Positions 41,501 through 53,427 of a stretch of DNA of 64,000 nt are shown piece after piece. The stretch comes from Eunapius fragilis. Lineage: Eukaryota; Porifera; Demospongiae; Spongillida; Spongillidae. The notes under the pieces were generated by a model. The model was given only the letters and a program-made list of their open reading frames with translations, ran no database searches and had not been told where the DNA came from. The stretch is from the NCBI GenBank assembly GCA_963681505.1, contig OY811975.1, positions 10,820,751-10,884,750 on the forward strand, written 5' to 3'. The first letter of the stretch is position 1, and each line of letters begins with the position of its first letter. Made by a program: the position numbers and the translations under genes.

Positions 41501-42607
41501 GTGAACCTTGACCTTGGGCTCCCTATGTGTTTTTACAATGGCATGGATGATGCTGACAAGGCTGGCCTTCAGTTTGTGTTCCCAGCCTACCTCCTCATCC
41601 TCACCATGGCAACCATTCTGGTCTGCCACTACTGTCTTCAAAGATCTCCCACTACCTCCACCGGCTTCTTTTTAAATAGGTTATCCATCATCATTGGAGA
41701 AAGAGCAGTTGGTGTTCTATCTACTCTCATCTACTTGTCATATTCCAAATTGTTGAGAACTGTCATTGATATCCTCACATATTCCACAGTTCACCTACCC
41801 AGTGGGGACATTTATGTCTGGTTCTATGATGGAAATGTGGAATACCTATACGGGAAGCATACTGCTTTGGTTGTGTTTGCGATAGCAACATTAACCCTGT
41901 TCCTCCTTCCATACACCATTGCCCTCACTTTCATTCCAATCATTGAACAGTACAGTGAACACAACAGACTGTTCAACTATCTCCACAAGAAGGCCAACCA
42001 GATCAAACCAATGAATGATGCCCACTATGCTCCCTATAAGGGGGAGTGGCGATGGTGGCTGGGAGCAAGGCTTTGGCTTCTAGTTGTCATGTACAGTTTA
42101 AATCCAGTGTATAGTTCTGACAGACCATCTCTGCTTCTCACTATCCAAGGTACTATGGTGATCTTGTTCACTATAACACAGGCAAGTATAAAGCCATTTG
42201 GACAGTCACAACATCAAAGCAACAGACGTACCAACTTCTACAATCAGTTGTACAATAGCCTTGACATGTTTTACCTCCTCAACTACACTGCACTGGCTAT
42301 GTCAATGTCCTACATTAATCTAGACCAGAGTTCAGACCAAACACAGTGTGCCATGGTAACTGTTGGTGTTTTGGTGGGTCTGTTTGTAGTGATGTTGATT
42401 GTCACTGTCTTGTACCATCTCACTGTGGCCATCCTCAAGACTTGCAAGATGTATGACAGAACTAGGGAGAAATTCAATGCATTATTTGAAAAGAAACAAT
42501 ATGACCCAATGGTTCCTATAGAGCTGGATGATCCCACCAGCAGTACTGTTGGTATCACAACTGTGTTAGTCTCCTGTGGTTTAAGAGAACCACTGATTGA
42601 AGATTAA
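38524..42607 (+). pseudogene. Beta-helix/multi-pass membrane protein, copy B (full length, three lesions)
   Basis: Starts with the same signal-peptide-like ATG as copy D (MAMMIIDLLIALSLL). Lesions against D: a 23-nt deletion after LSLL that shifts frame into TAA; TCA to TAA at 38690-38692; TAT to TAA at 40709-40711, between LTT and PGRTVKL. From 38732 the frame is otherwise open to 42607. It encodes eleven beta-helix repeats (DVSITGCTFQSNSA plus variable Gly/Tyr spacer plus GGAVML), a post-helix region with more GGAI-type turns, the linker GYLCNGGRTGIICGHCHGN, and about seven to nine hydrophobic segments from MWLTTLVMFAMLGVFLVAAL onward. The C-terminus is LREPLIED. Its promoter carries the 7.5-kb transposon insertion. 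Confidence 0.88.
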
Positions 42608-43927
42608 AGCACATACCCATGTTGAGATTACAACCTTTTAGTACAAGGATGGTCTGCTGAAGTGGTAGAAACGTGCAAACTTAGTAGTGATAATAACATG
42701 TGTAACACTATTACATATTTGTAAGATGCTATATATTTTTGCGATCCTGAACAGGAAAGTTTGGTGTAAGTAAGAACGTTAGTATTAGGATAGTCTGCTG
42801 AAGTGCAAACATAGATTACATAGTAGTGATGATCAATGACATGTGTACATAGTTGGAACATTAGTATTAGCCACTGGCTTGTTTTATTCTATTACAATAC
42901 AGATGTCACCATGGCAACATTAAAAATAGGCACACACATCACCCATCAATGGAGGTTGCTTACAGCTGTCCTTATGCACACCCCCTGCAGCAACTGCACC
43001 CTACCTTGCCCACACCCATTAATGTTCCTTCGCTTGTAAACTCCTTCCTACACCACTACCAAGTATTAACCAATTAAGGCCTGTTGTTTTGTGGCAGGAA
43101 GGGGTAATCTAAAGATACCCGCTGAAGCCGTGTTCATGAAGGATTTCAAATTGGTATAATCTTTCTGTGGTTTGTGGACGCATCCACCTTGGTAGCTGTC
43201 AACAACTATTTGTCGCGAATTTGCCTTAATCGATTAGTTAAATCCCAAATATTATAATTATATCTCTGTGGGTTATAAAAACTCCCATACATTAAAATTA
43301 GTGATAAGGGTGCATTGAAAGTTTGAATCAAATTATTCTATAGTCGATATCAAGTACATATTTTATTATAAAAGCTATTGGAAGATGGCGGTATGATTTC
43401 AGTATTCTCAATTTTTTTCTCTACTGAAATTTTTTAATTGGTTATAACCATGTTTGGATCTTGAATATGTGGGTGTTGATTTTTAAATTTTGTAAGTAAG
43501 ATTAGAGCAACTCAACGAAACAATTTTAAGCATGCTGTGCTTCTAAAATTGCAACAGCGTGGACTATGACTGCAAGGTGCTAAACGATAAAAAGTTCAAA
43601 ATAGAAGTCAATTAACAGTTAAAACTGTGTGCCAACAATAATAGCTCGTAGGAAAGGACAATCAGTATGTCAGTGCCCAGTGTGTCAATAACGGACTAAT
43701 GTTTTGTCCCTAGTGCATTATAAATGAAGCGGGCTGGATGTGCATTGCCTTATTACGTTTGCAGAAGGACGATATACTAATTAAGGCGACCATACACTAG
43801 GCAACATGTGCGTGCAACACTATCAGTTTTAGCAAATTAGCGTTTTACTGAATATATTATTGGATTCATTGAGTTGCATGCAACATTGCTGCCTACTGTA
43901 TGGTCGACTTGAGCCTCTCGTTGAGAT
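42608..43927. repeat. Duplicated 3' flank, type 2 (copy B)
   Basis: Colinear with 53428-54735 after copy D, including atgtcaccatggcaacatta, cctgttgttttgtggcagga, gtttgtggacgcatccacct and the MITE at its end. Similarity stops at 43927/54735, marking the duplication boundary. No coding exon is supported in it. Confidence 0.88.
43783..43910. mobile_element. MITE family D, copy in block 1
   Basis: 128 bp with terminal inverted repeats aaggcgaccatacactaggc and gcctactgtatggtcgactt (right arm slightly mutated). The interior includes the inverted words gcaacatg and catgcaac. Present at the same position in block 2, so it predates the duplication. Confidence 0.8.
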
Positions 43928-44580
43928 ATAGCTTTGATAAGGGCAGACCAATAAGCTGATAATGAACACCTTTGTTTATTGATGCAGGTGACTGGTGGTT
44001 AGGCTTCAGGGAAGAGTCACCTGGGTGGGCCTTAGGAGGAAATAGTCACCCAGACCTTAGGGAGAAATAGTCACCCAGACTTTCACTTTCCATTACAATT
44101 AGTCAGGGTGGACCCCTGCCCCTGCAGGCTTGTCCCTACAAAAAGCCCGGCTAGTCAAGCCTGGACCAGGTACCTGTATTAGCCGGAGGGCTCTCCCAAC
44201 TTTACTGGCTGGAGGCAAGCCTGGACCAGTGTCCTGGCTTGTTACACAGGTCACCTGGTTTGTGGTCAGCGGCACTTGCTGGTGCCTCCACAGCTAGGGG
44301 TTGGGAAATGTAACACATGTAATTCAGACTCATGCAGAGCTTGGGGAATTACTAGGTTGATAATTCATTTGTCTTTGTGAGAGCTCATGACTAGGATCAG
44401 TTATATATATTGTGTGTGTGTGTGTGTGTGTTTGCATGAGTGTGTGTGCATGTGTATGTGTGCGTGTGGTGGTGCATATCCCACACCAATATGCTTACAT
44501 AATTGTCAGGTTCTATATGGTAATGGTGCCATAACTCAGCTGACTGGTCTGCTGTTTGGCTGACCATATAAGGTTAGCCA
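43928..44580. other. Spacer with short repeats, no gene
   Basis: Contains agtcacccagac-type repeats (44040-44085), two caagcctggaccag words and a TG microsatellite (44412-44465). No coding evidence. Confidence 0.45.
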
Positions 44581-44646
44581 TAAGTTTGATGACCACACAC
44601 ACACGCACACACACACACACATACACACACATGCACACACACTCAC

Positions 44647-44683
<37 letters not shown>

Positions 44684-44684
44684 G
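44581..44684. repeat. CA microsatellite
   Basis: (CA)n with interruptions, directly before the exon that follows. The homologous run in block 2 is at 56523-56570. Confidence 0.95.
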
Positions 44685-45352
44685 GAGCACAAGGCCTTCG
44701 TGGTCCCGTGGAACTCAGGCTTGGGTGACTGGGTCATTCACACATGCACCAACAACTGTGAGACTGATGTATATGTGGTCCATCTCTTGAAAGAATTTAG
44801 TCGTGTCTTTGTGACAAGCAACCTGGTGATAAGTGCCCCACCTCCTCTAGCCACACCCACCTGGGTCTGGTCACACACACCTTTGCCTAACATGGTCCTC
44901 CCTCACATGGGGGTCACCCTCGTATGCATGGTTTCTCATAGCGGTTACTCCCTTCTCACCACCTCTTTACCCCCTCACCCTTATCACCTCACCCTCACCA
45001 CCTCACCCTTATCACCTCGCCCTCACCAACTCACCTTTATCACCTCACCATCACCTTTATCACCACCTCATCCTCACCTCTTCACCTTCATCACCAGCCT
45101 CACCACCTCATTACCCCTCACCCTTATCACCTCACGTTTATCACCATCTCACCCTCGTCACCCCTTCCCTCATCACCACCTCACCCCTTCACCTTTATCA
45201 CCACCCTCACCACCTCATTACCCTCACCCTTATCACCTCACCCTCACCACCTTATCACCCCTCACCCTCACCATCTAAACCTTCGTCACCACCTCACCAC
45301 CCTCGCCCCCTTCAGTTTCATGGCGCCAAGCTGAGAGGTGCAGAGGAGTACT
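44685..45352 (+). pseudogene. Two-exon fragment of an unidentified gene (block 1)
   Basis: Exon 44685-44828 encodes EHKAFVVPWNSGLGDWVIHT and then CETDVYVVHLLKEFSRVFV. Exon 45316 onward encodes FHGAKLRGAEEYSQVFKIVL then RGDVEAAEIDGYRRKR. Both are phase 0 around an intron rich in caccctcaccacct repeats. The donor here is ataagt; the block 2 copy keeps gtaagt. The pair lies upstream of truncated copy C, and the equivalent pair lies upstream of copy E. I do not recognise the family; the residues suggest a folded domain rather than low complexity. No start codon is visible. Confidence 0.5.
44940..45315 (+). repeat. CACC-rich minisatellite in the intron
   Basis: Imperfect cctcacccttatcacctcac units; the counterpart is 56810-57100. 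Confidence 0.9.
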
Positions 45353-45647
45353 CACAGGTGTTCAAGATAGTCCTGAGGGGAGATGTGGAGGCAGCTGAGA
45401 TAGATGGATACAGAAGGAAGAGATGTATGTGGGAGTATATAAGAGTATACAGGAGTGTACAAGAATGTACAGGAGAGTATAAACGAGTGTACAAGAGTGG
45501 GACAGGGGCATTTCAGTAGTGTGGTGTGAACAGGTGTGAACAGGAGTGTGGTATGTACCAACAGGTGTGTACAACAGCAGTGTGGTGTGGGTTTACAGCA
45601 GTAAGTGTAGTCACACTCATGGTTTATGGAAGGCATGTGACCATTTC

Positions 45648-46585
45648 CTTTCCACCATCATTGGAGAAAGAGCAGTTGGTGTTCTATCTACTCTCATCTA
45701 CTTGTCATATTCCAAATTGTTGAGAACTGTTATTGATATCCTCACATATTCCACAGTTCACCTTCCCAGTGGTGACATGTATGTCTGGTTCTATGATGGA
45801 AATGTGGAATACCTACATGGGAAGCATACTGCTTTGTTTGTGATTGCTATGGCAACATTAACCCTGTTCCTCCTTCCATACACCTTTGCCCTCACTTTCA
45901 TTCCAATCATTGAACAGTACAGTGAACACAACAGACTGTTCAACTATCTCCACAAGAAGGCCAACCAGATCAAACCAATGAATGATGCCCACTATGCTCC
46001 CTATAAGGGAGAGTGGCGATGGTGGCTGGGAGCAAGGCTTTGGCTTCTAGTTGTCATGTACAGTTTAAATCCAGTGTACAGTTCTGACAGGCCATCTCTG
46101 CTTCTCACTATGAGTATCCAGGCTACTATGGTGATCTTGTTCACTATAACACAGGCAAGTATAAAGCCATTTGGACAGTCCAATCAAAAGACACATCAAA
46201 GCAACAGATGTACCAACTTCTACAATCAGTTGTACAATAGCCTTGACATGTTTTACCTCCTCAACTACACTGCACTGGCTATGTCAATGTCTTACATTCT
46301 AGACCAGAGTTCAGACCAAACACAAAGTGCCATGGTAACTGTTGGTGTTTTGGTGGGTCTGTTTGTAGTGATGTTGATGGTCACTGTCTTGTACCATCTC
46401 ATTGTGGCCACCCTCAAGACTTGCAAGATGTATGACAGAACCAGGGAGAAGTTCAATGGATTATTTGAAAAGAAATAATATGACCCAATGGTTCCTATAG
46501 AGCTGGATGATCCCACCAACAGTTCTGTTGGTACCACAACTGTGTCAGTCTACTGTGGTCTAAAAGAACCACTGAGTGAAGATTA
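45648..46585 (+). pseudogene. Membrane-protein copy C (C-terminal membrane region only)
   Basis: Homology to copy D begins abruptly at ctttccaccatcattggaga, so the beta-helix, linker and first hydrophobic segments are missing. The remainder is open until a CAA to TAA change at 46476-46478 (GLFEKK*), 35 codons before the normal end at 46585. An upstream in-frame stretch from 45546 is unrelated sequence. A truncated duplicate with no likely function. Confidence 0.85.
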
Positions 46586-47400
46586 AAGCACATACCCATG
46601 TTGAGTTTACAGCCTTTTAGTACATAGTCTGCTGAAGTGGTAGAAACATGCAAACATAGTAGTGATGATGAAAGTGTAACGCTATTATTTGTTTAGTACA
46701 TTTATTGTAGTAAGTTGCTGTAAATATTTGTGATCCTGAAAAATGAAAGTTGGGTGTAATTAAATGCCTGATGCATGAAAATATGGTGGCATAAATATTT
46801 TTATAAAACAACAGCTTGAGATGTGTGGGGATCTTGTGTAGAGGTGTGGGGATGGTGTGTGGAGGTGTGGGGATGGTGTGTAGAGGTGTGGGGATGGTGT
46901 GCACAGATGTGGGATGGAGCCTAGGAATTCATCTCACTTGAAAACTGGAACCTATTTAAATATACCACCCTATTACCTTGATCATTCATTTATCAATGTA
47001 GCCTAGAATTCAGTCATGTGGATAGATGTTATCAGGAAATATATATGGCATGACCTCCCAAGATAGTCATAGAAGGTGTGGTGCATTAATGGATGCTGAG
47101 CTATCTCATTAGCTCCCTCCACAACTTTTCTCTCCTCCCTCCCCTCCCCCTCTACCCTCTACCCTCACCTTACTCCCCTCCCCTCCATCTCAACGTTTTT
47201 ATGGAAGGAATTATATCAATTGTATCAATATTGCCCATAGTATAGAAATCATCTTCTCTCACTCTCATTCACTTACTCCCTCCTCACTTCCTTCCATCTT
47301 CCCCTACCTATCTTTTCCTCCCTCTCCATATCTTCTCTCCTTCTCAATACATCCCCTTGCTCTGTAGTTCCACATGAACATGATAGTAAAGCTCTGGCAT
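46586..47400. repeat. Duplicated 3' flank, type 1 (copy C)
   Basis: 46586-46800 matches the flanks of A and E. 46801-46920 has gatggtgtgtggaggtgtgg repeats. 46925-47370 matches 62820-63110. The final CT-rich tract ends ccccttgctctgtag, as in copy A. Confidence 0.8.
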
Positions 47401-47719
47401 TAGCTCTAATTAGAGTTAGGTTATACTAAGTCTCCGGTAGCTTCAGTGTGCTGCATCGGTGATTTGTTTGGTTTGGTTTGATTTGGTGGTGTTCGCAAAA
47501 AAAGGGTGTGGCGATACACTTGGTGACCAAAATCAGTGTGGTACCTAAGTGGGTGAAAATTGAATCTCTAATCATGACCTCATTGACAGTATCACAGGTA
47601 AAGGAATAAAGATAAGAACTACTGCGCGGACATAATTTACCATCGCTACGTTCACTATACATGTACATTGCAATGTACTTCCTCAGTGCTGTGCAGACTT
47701 CAGCAGTGCTAGAAACATA

Positions 47720-48257
47720 TGCCAATACCAAAGGTGTTCTCTCAGGAGCAAGGAGATGTCAAGCTACACTCAATAGCTTATGATAGTCGTAGCCTGTCAA
47801 TCCAGGAGAAGAAATATGGTATAACAGACATGGAGACGCTGGCAGTAGTAGTCACTTCAACGTGAAAGTGTACACCGACCATCCAGTGCTGAAAGCAATC
47901 CTGCAGGCATCAAGTGCAAATGGTAAACATGCGAGGTAGTGGTCAACGGTATTTAGCCTAGGGATCAGCTTTGTATACCAGCCTGGCCAGGATAACTCAG
48001 CAGCAGAATGCTGCAGGTGCTGGAGTTGCATTGGTGCAGGTAGACAACAATAGTACAGGGGGCTTTGCATGGAGGATGTGGTCAGAAGTGGTCAATTCAT
48101 TGTAGAGCAGGAGGGAGACCCAGAACTTGCTGCACTCATACTGTATGTGGAAACGGGAGAGTTGGCAGAAGCCAGCACTGATGTTTGCAGAATGGTTGTG
48201 CTGGAGCTGTTCATTAGTGTGGAGAGTGGTGCACTGGGTAGGCTTCAAATAAAGTAA
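47720..48257 (+). pseudogene. Ty3/gypsy RNase H to integrase-linker fragment
   Basis: The frame from 47720 reads VFSQEQGDVKLHSIAYDSRS then LSIQEKKYGITDMETLAVV, the RNase H pattern (GAVLSQ, AYASRxLS, EKKY, ExEALAVV). A frameshift near 47855 leads to HFNVKVYTDHPVLKAIL and, after a stop at 47936-47938, FVYQPGQDNSAAE. A final open part (48070-48257) resembles the RH-to-integrase spacer. Decayed and unrelated by sequence to the gypsy element at 31466-37698. It lies between block 1 and block 2. Confidence 0.72.
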
Positions 48258-48329
48258 ACAAGTTGTTGTCCAGATGGAGCAGAATCATGCTTCAGGTAAC
48301 AGGGCTGGTTCAGCAGTGGTGGTCAGGCC

Positions 48330-49007
48330 AGGGGGCAAATGCCTCCCCCCCCCCCCCCCCCCTCCCCCCCAGCGGACCCCGAAAAGTGGGTCACCAAAAC
48401 AGCGACAGGGCACCAAAATACTTACCAGCACAATTTTAGACCTTTCCGGACAGTGGGGGGGGGGGGGGGGGGGGGGACCATATAAGTGTTGTACACCCCC
48501 CCCCTCCCATCAAGATAATTAATGCCAAGACCACCACTGGGGTTCAGAAGTCAGGTAAAACCACTGCAAAAGTTGTGTCGGGTGTGAGGTGATGGAAACT
48601 ACCTGGTAAGCCTCATCAGTACAAAGTGTGGGCTGCATAACTGTGTGAGTTTGTGAGTATGTGAGTGTGTGTGTGTATTTGTGTGTATGGATGTATGTGT
48701 GTGGTGTGTGTGTGTGGGCATGTGTGTAGTGCGTGTGTGTGTGCATGCATGCATGTGTCTGTGTGTTGTGTGTGTGAGTGTGGTGTGTGGCATTCCAGGG
48801 AGTCAGCAGCCAGTCCATGCAGCATTGAATTAGTACATATATGTGTGGGAGGATGTTATAGTTTATCCAATCAAACTGAGAGATAATACATATATAACCT
48901 CTCAGTTCAATGAACTACATCATAGATTTCAGATCGTGGGTTTCAGGTCTAAGTCACTCAGCAGTTATTATTAGAACACTCAAGAACTGAAGTATGATCC
49001 GGAATTC
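48330..49007 (+). repeat. Duplicated upstream region of block 2 (copy D promoter side)
   Basis: Counterpart of 30340-30980, with poly-C/poly-G runs (48347-48368, 48455-48476), a TG microsatellite (48650-48790) and ccaatcaaactgagag. TATATAA at 48891-48897 and CCAAT at 48867-48871 lie about 110 and 135 nt before the copy D ATG. These are the best promoter candidates for the family. Confidence 0.8.
48891..48897 (+). promoter_or_regulatory. Candidate TATA box of copy D
   Basis: TATATAA about 110 nt upstream of ATG 49008, with CCAAT 20 bp before it. The paralogous site in block 1 reads acatataac. Confidence 0.35.
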
Positions 49008-52000
49008 ATGGCGATGATGATAATCGACCTGTTGATTGCCTTATCCCTCCTCGAAAACTATGTAACTAGGTCCGATCAGGTCAATACCACCATTACCATA
49101 CCACCAGGCTCTGCTCTGCAGAACTACCTATGCAGCGGACCACTCCAGTCTAATATGACTGTTGTGTTGGAAGATGGAGAACATCGCCCCAGCAAAAAGT
49201 TCTTGGGCAAGGTTCTTGCCAAGAAGAGCAAGATCTTGGCAGGAGGCCAAGATCTTGCCAGGAGGCTGAGATCTTGCCATATCTTGGGTAAGATCTTGGC
49301 CAAGATCATGGCCAGAAATTGGCCGGCATAATCTTGGCACCTTGGGCAAGATCTTGGGCAAGTTGGGCAAGATCTTGGGCATGTTGGTCAAGATCTTGGG
49401 CAAGTTGGTCAAGATCTTGGGCAGGAATCTTGTCCAAGAACTTTTTGCTGGGCGCATAGCTTCACAACCGACGTGCAATATTACCACTGAAGGCAGCGTA
49501 ACGATGACGGGGTCTCTCGACTCAACGAAAAGATCAGTTGTCCGTTGCGAATCGAAAAGGAGCGCCGTATTTTCAGTACAAATGTTGACCATGGAACGAA
49601 TCACGTTCATTAACTGTGGTATACAACTTGTATCAATCAAAAATACTTTAATCGTGAACTGCACATTTCAGGACAGTACAAGTGGAGCTATATCGTCAAA
49701 CACAAATGTAATTATCGATACTCTTATTGGTGCTGCGATATTGTATGAATCAACAAGTAAGCTTAGCATCACAGGGTGCACATTTCAGAACAGTGCTGGT
49801 GATGGTGGTGGTGCTGTGAGTTTGGGTATATCAAAAGGTAATGTTAGTATAACAGACTGCACATTTCGGAGCAACCGTGCTGGTGGTGGTGGTGCTGTGA
49901 TGATCTATGGACCAACGGTTGATGTTAGTATCACAGGGTGCACATTTCATAGCAACAGTGCTGGTGATAATGGTGGTGGTGCTGTGAGGTTGTATGGATC
50001 AGCAGGCGATGTTAGTATCACAGGGTGCACATTTCAGAACAACAGTGCTGGTGTTTATGGTGGTACTGTGATGTTGGATAGATCAACAGGTGATGTTAGT
50101 ATCACAGACTGCACATTTCAGAACAACACAGCTGGTCGGTATGGTGGTGGTGCTGTGAGGTTGTATGGATCAACAGGTGATGTTACTATCAAAGACTGCA
50201 CATTTCTGAGCAACAGTGCTGGTGGTTATAGTTATGGTGGTGCTGTGTGGTTGGATAGATCAAAAGGTAATGTTAGTATCACAGGCTGCAATTTTCGGAG
50301 CAACAGTGCTGTTAGTACTGGTGGTGCTGTGATGTTGTCTGGATCAACAGTCGATGTTACTATCACAGGGTGTACATTTCGGAGCAACAGTGCTAGTGTT
50401 GGTGGTGGTGCTGTGATGTTGGGTAAATCAGCAGGCGATGTTAGTATCAGAGGGTGCACATTTCAGAACAACAGTGCTATTCATTTGAGTGGTGCTGTGC
50501 TGTTGGATAGATCAACAGGCGATGTTAATATCACAGGGTGCACATTTCTGAGCAACAGTGCATTTTTTGGTGGTGCTGTGATGTTTGATGAATCAATAGG
50601 CAATGTTAGCATCACAGGGTGCACATTTCAGGGCAACAGTGCATTTTATGGTGGTGCTGTGATGTTGAATGGACACATAGGCAATTTTACAATAACTGAT
50701 TGCACATTCCATATGAACAGAGGATATGTAGGAGGAGCCATTTCAATTGAACGGCGTTTGTTAAACAATGAAGGGATTCTATATAATGTGTTTAGAAATG
50801 TCTCAATCACTAAAAACATTGCAGATGCAGGTGCAGCAATCCATGCAGTTGATTCATATGAAGGGATAATCCAACTCACCCTCCAGGATGTGGTTGTAAA
50901 AGATAACCACTGCTCTTCTGGTACATGTGCAGGAGCCATTTACTTTAAAGGAGTGAAGATGGACATCTTTGGCAGTACCACCACAGGGAGTTATTTCTCG
51001 TATAACTCTCCCCAAGGTGCAATACAAGGAGATGGTGGTATCTTGACACTGTATGGTTACGTCACATTTGACCATAACACAGGAGTTAATGGAGGGGCCA
51101 TAAGTCTGTCCAACAATGTTCCAACGTACTTCTATAACAATAGTATAGTGCACTTTTCCAACAATATAGCAACTGAATATGGTGGTGCTCTATACAGTAA
51201 TGGGAAACTGAATGAGCACAATAGGCGGTATTCACCGAATTGTATTCTACGCTTCCATTATACAATCAGTCCTTCCTTAATAACCTTCATTCATAACCAT
51301 GCACTGCAAGGTGGTCATGCTGTTTATGCCACACCTATCTATGATTGTAGTGAATCCTTTTTTGAACCTTCACACCTCTTCCTTGACATGAACATGATGG
51401 AATATTTCAATATTACTCCATTACCAGGAGACATCAATGATACCCAAGTACTCTCCTTTCCAGAAAAGGTGAACTATTGTGGCTGCAGTGATCCTAATTT
51501 GTGTAATAGCACAAGTCCACATCTTACCACATATCCTGGTAGGACTGTAAAACTTAATATTACCTCAATGGATAAAAGAAATAACCTATCACCTGGTGTG
51601 GTTTACACACAAGTTAATACAGATGGTATACATTCTGAAAACATAATGCTTGGACCACGACAGAAGGCTCAGTGGATAGGAACTGTATGTGGTCAAATAG
51701 AGTACCAACTATATGGACCAGAAAATACATCACTCAAATTGCTTCTTTCCAATGATCCTAATGGTTCCCCAACAGTTGTTAATGTGAAGCTGTTACCATG
51801 TGAACCAGGGTTTGTATTCATTACCAATTCTTCTAGCAGCATGATGAGGTGTGAATGTTCTCCATTCCTGACATCATTAGGAGTGATCTGTGATACATCA
51901 GATGGTACTGTGACCAGAAATAAAACTAAATGGATTGGTGTCTACAATGACACTCTTCCAGCTCTGGCTCAAACCTGTCCTTTGGACTACTGCAATAGTA

Positions 52001-53427
52001 CCATCAAGAAGCTGTCTCTAGCAAGGCCTGGGTACCTGTGCAATGGAGGGCGCACTGGCATTATTTGTGGTCAATGCCATGGCAACCTCAGTGTGATCTT
52101 TGGTTCTTCCAAGTGTCAGGAGTGCTCAGATATGTGGCTGACCACACTTGTAATGTTTGTAGTGTTGGGTGTCTTCCTGGTAGCAGCACTGTTCTTCCTC
52201 AACCTCACCATCACACAGGGCACACTCTATGGGCTCATCTTCTATGCCAACATTATCCAAGTCAATACTTCTATATTCTTCAACCAGTCCATTTTAAATC
52301 CATTGCAGGTGATTGTGTCATTGGTGAACCTTGACCTTGGGCTTCCTATGTGTTTTTACAATGGCATGGATGATACTAATAAGGCTGGCCTTCAGTTTGT
52401 GTTCCCAGCCTACCTCCTCATCCTCACCATGGCAACCATTCTGGTCTGCCACTACTGTCTTCAAAGATCTCCCACTACCACCACCAGATTCTTTCTTTAT
52501 AGGCTTTCCACCATCATTGGAGAAAGAGCAGTTGGTGTTCTATCTACTCTCATCTACTTGTCATATTCCAAATTGTTGAGAACAGTCATTGATATCCTCA
52601 CATATTCCACAGTTCACCTACCCAGTGGTGACATGTATGTCTGGTTCTATGATGGAAATGTGGAATATCTACATGGGAAGCATACTGCTTTGTTTGTGGT
52701 TGCTATGGCAACATGTACCTTGTTCCTCCTTCCATACACCATTGCTCTCACTTTCATTCCAATCATTGAACAGTACAGTGAACACAACAGACTGTTCAAC
52801 TATCTCCACAAGAAGGCCAACCAGATCAAACCAATGAATGATGCCCACTATGCTCCCTATAAGGGGGAGTGGCAATGGTGGCTGGGAGCAAGGCTTTGGC
52901 TTCTGGTTGTCATGTACAGTTTAAATCCAGTGTACAGTTCTGACAGGCCATCTCTGTTTCTCACTATCCAGGCTACCATGGTGATCTTTTTCACTATAAC
53001 ACAGGCAAGCATAAAGCCATTTGGACAGTCACATCAAAAGACACATCAAAGCAACAGATGTACCAACTTCTACAATCAGTTGTACAATAGCCTTGACATG
53101 TTTTACCTCCTCAACTACACTGCACTGGCTATGTCAATGTCTTACATTATTCTAGACCAGAGTTCAGACCAAACACAAAGTGCCATGGTAGCTGTTGGTG
53201 TTTTGGTGGGTCTGTTTGTAGTGATGTTGATGGTCACTGTCTTGTACCATCTCACTGTGGCCATCCTCAAGACTTGCAAGATGTATGACAGAACCAGGGA
53301 GAAGTTCATTGCAATATTTGAAAAGAAGCAATATGACCCAATGGTTCCTATAGAGCTGGATGATCCCACTAATAGTACAACTGTGTCAGTCTACTGTGGT
53401 CTACGAGAACCACTGAGTGAAGATTAA
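49008..53427 (+). CDS. Beta-helix/multi-pass membrane protein, copy D (one MITE insertion, otherwise intact)
   Basis: ATG 49008 opens a signal-peptide-like start (MAMMIIDLLIALSLLENYV) and an extracellular segment up to GEHR. A 265-bp MITE (49188-49452) then shifts the frame. After it the reading frame runs without a stop to 53427. It encodes IASQPTCNITTEGSVTMTGS, twelve beta-helix repeats (consensus GDVSITGCTFQNNSA plus GGAVxL), a GGAI-rich post-repeat region, two Cys-containing regions (CGCSDPNLC; GYLCNGGRTGIICGQC near 52030), then from 52132 about seven to nine hydrophobic helices. The C-terminal tail is short and charged. Without the MITE the product would be about 1390 residues. In the present state translation could restart inside the MITE (ATG 49381) without a signal peptide. 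The likely site is the plasma membrane with the beta-helix outside; ligand and signalling role are unknown. Confidence 0.88.
49188..49452. mobile_element. 265-bp MITE family E in copy D
   Basis: Terminal inverted repeats cccagcaaaaagttcttggg / ccaagaactttttgctggg, flanked by CGC on both sides (49185-49187 and 49453-49455). Copy B has the single uninterrupted site catcgcatagctt near 38680. The interior has at least four tandem units of about 21 bp, caagatcttgggcaagttgg, each with the palindrome AGATCT. Net gain of 268 bp gives a frameshift. Confidence 0.93.

Noticed and set aside
44940..45280. Pro/Thr/Ser/Leu/His frames over the CACC-rich stretch (also 56810-57124)
   Set aside because: Intronic minisatellite flanked by splice sites of a two-exon fragment.
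49342..49380. Start of the copy D frame at 49342
   Set aside because: The codon there is TTG inside a MITE; the first in-frame ATG is 49381, and the ancestral start is 49008.
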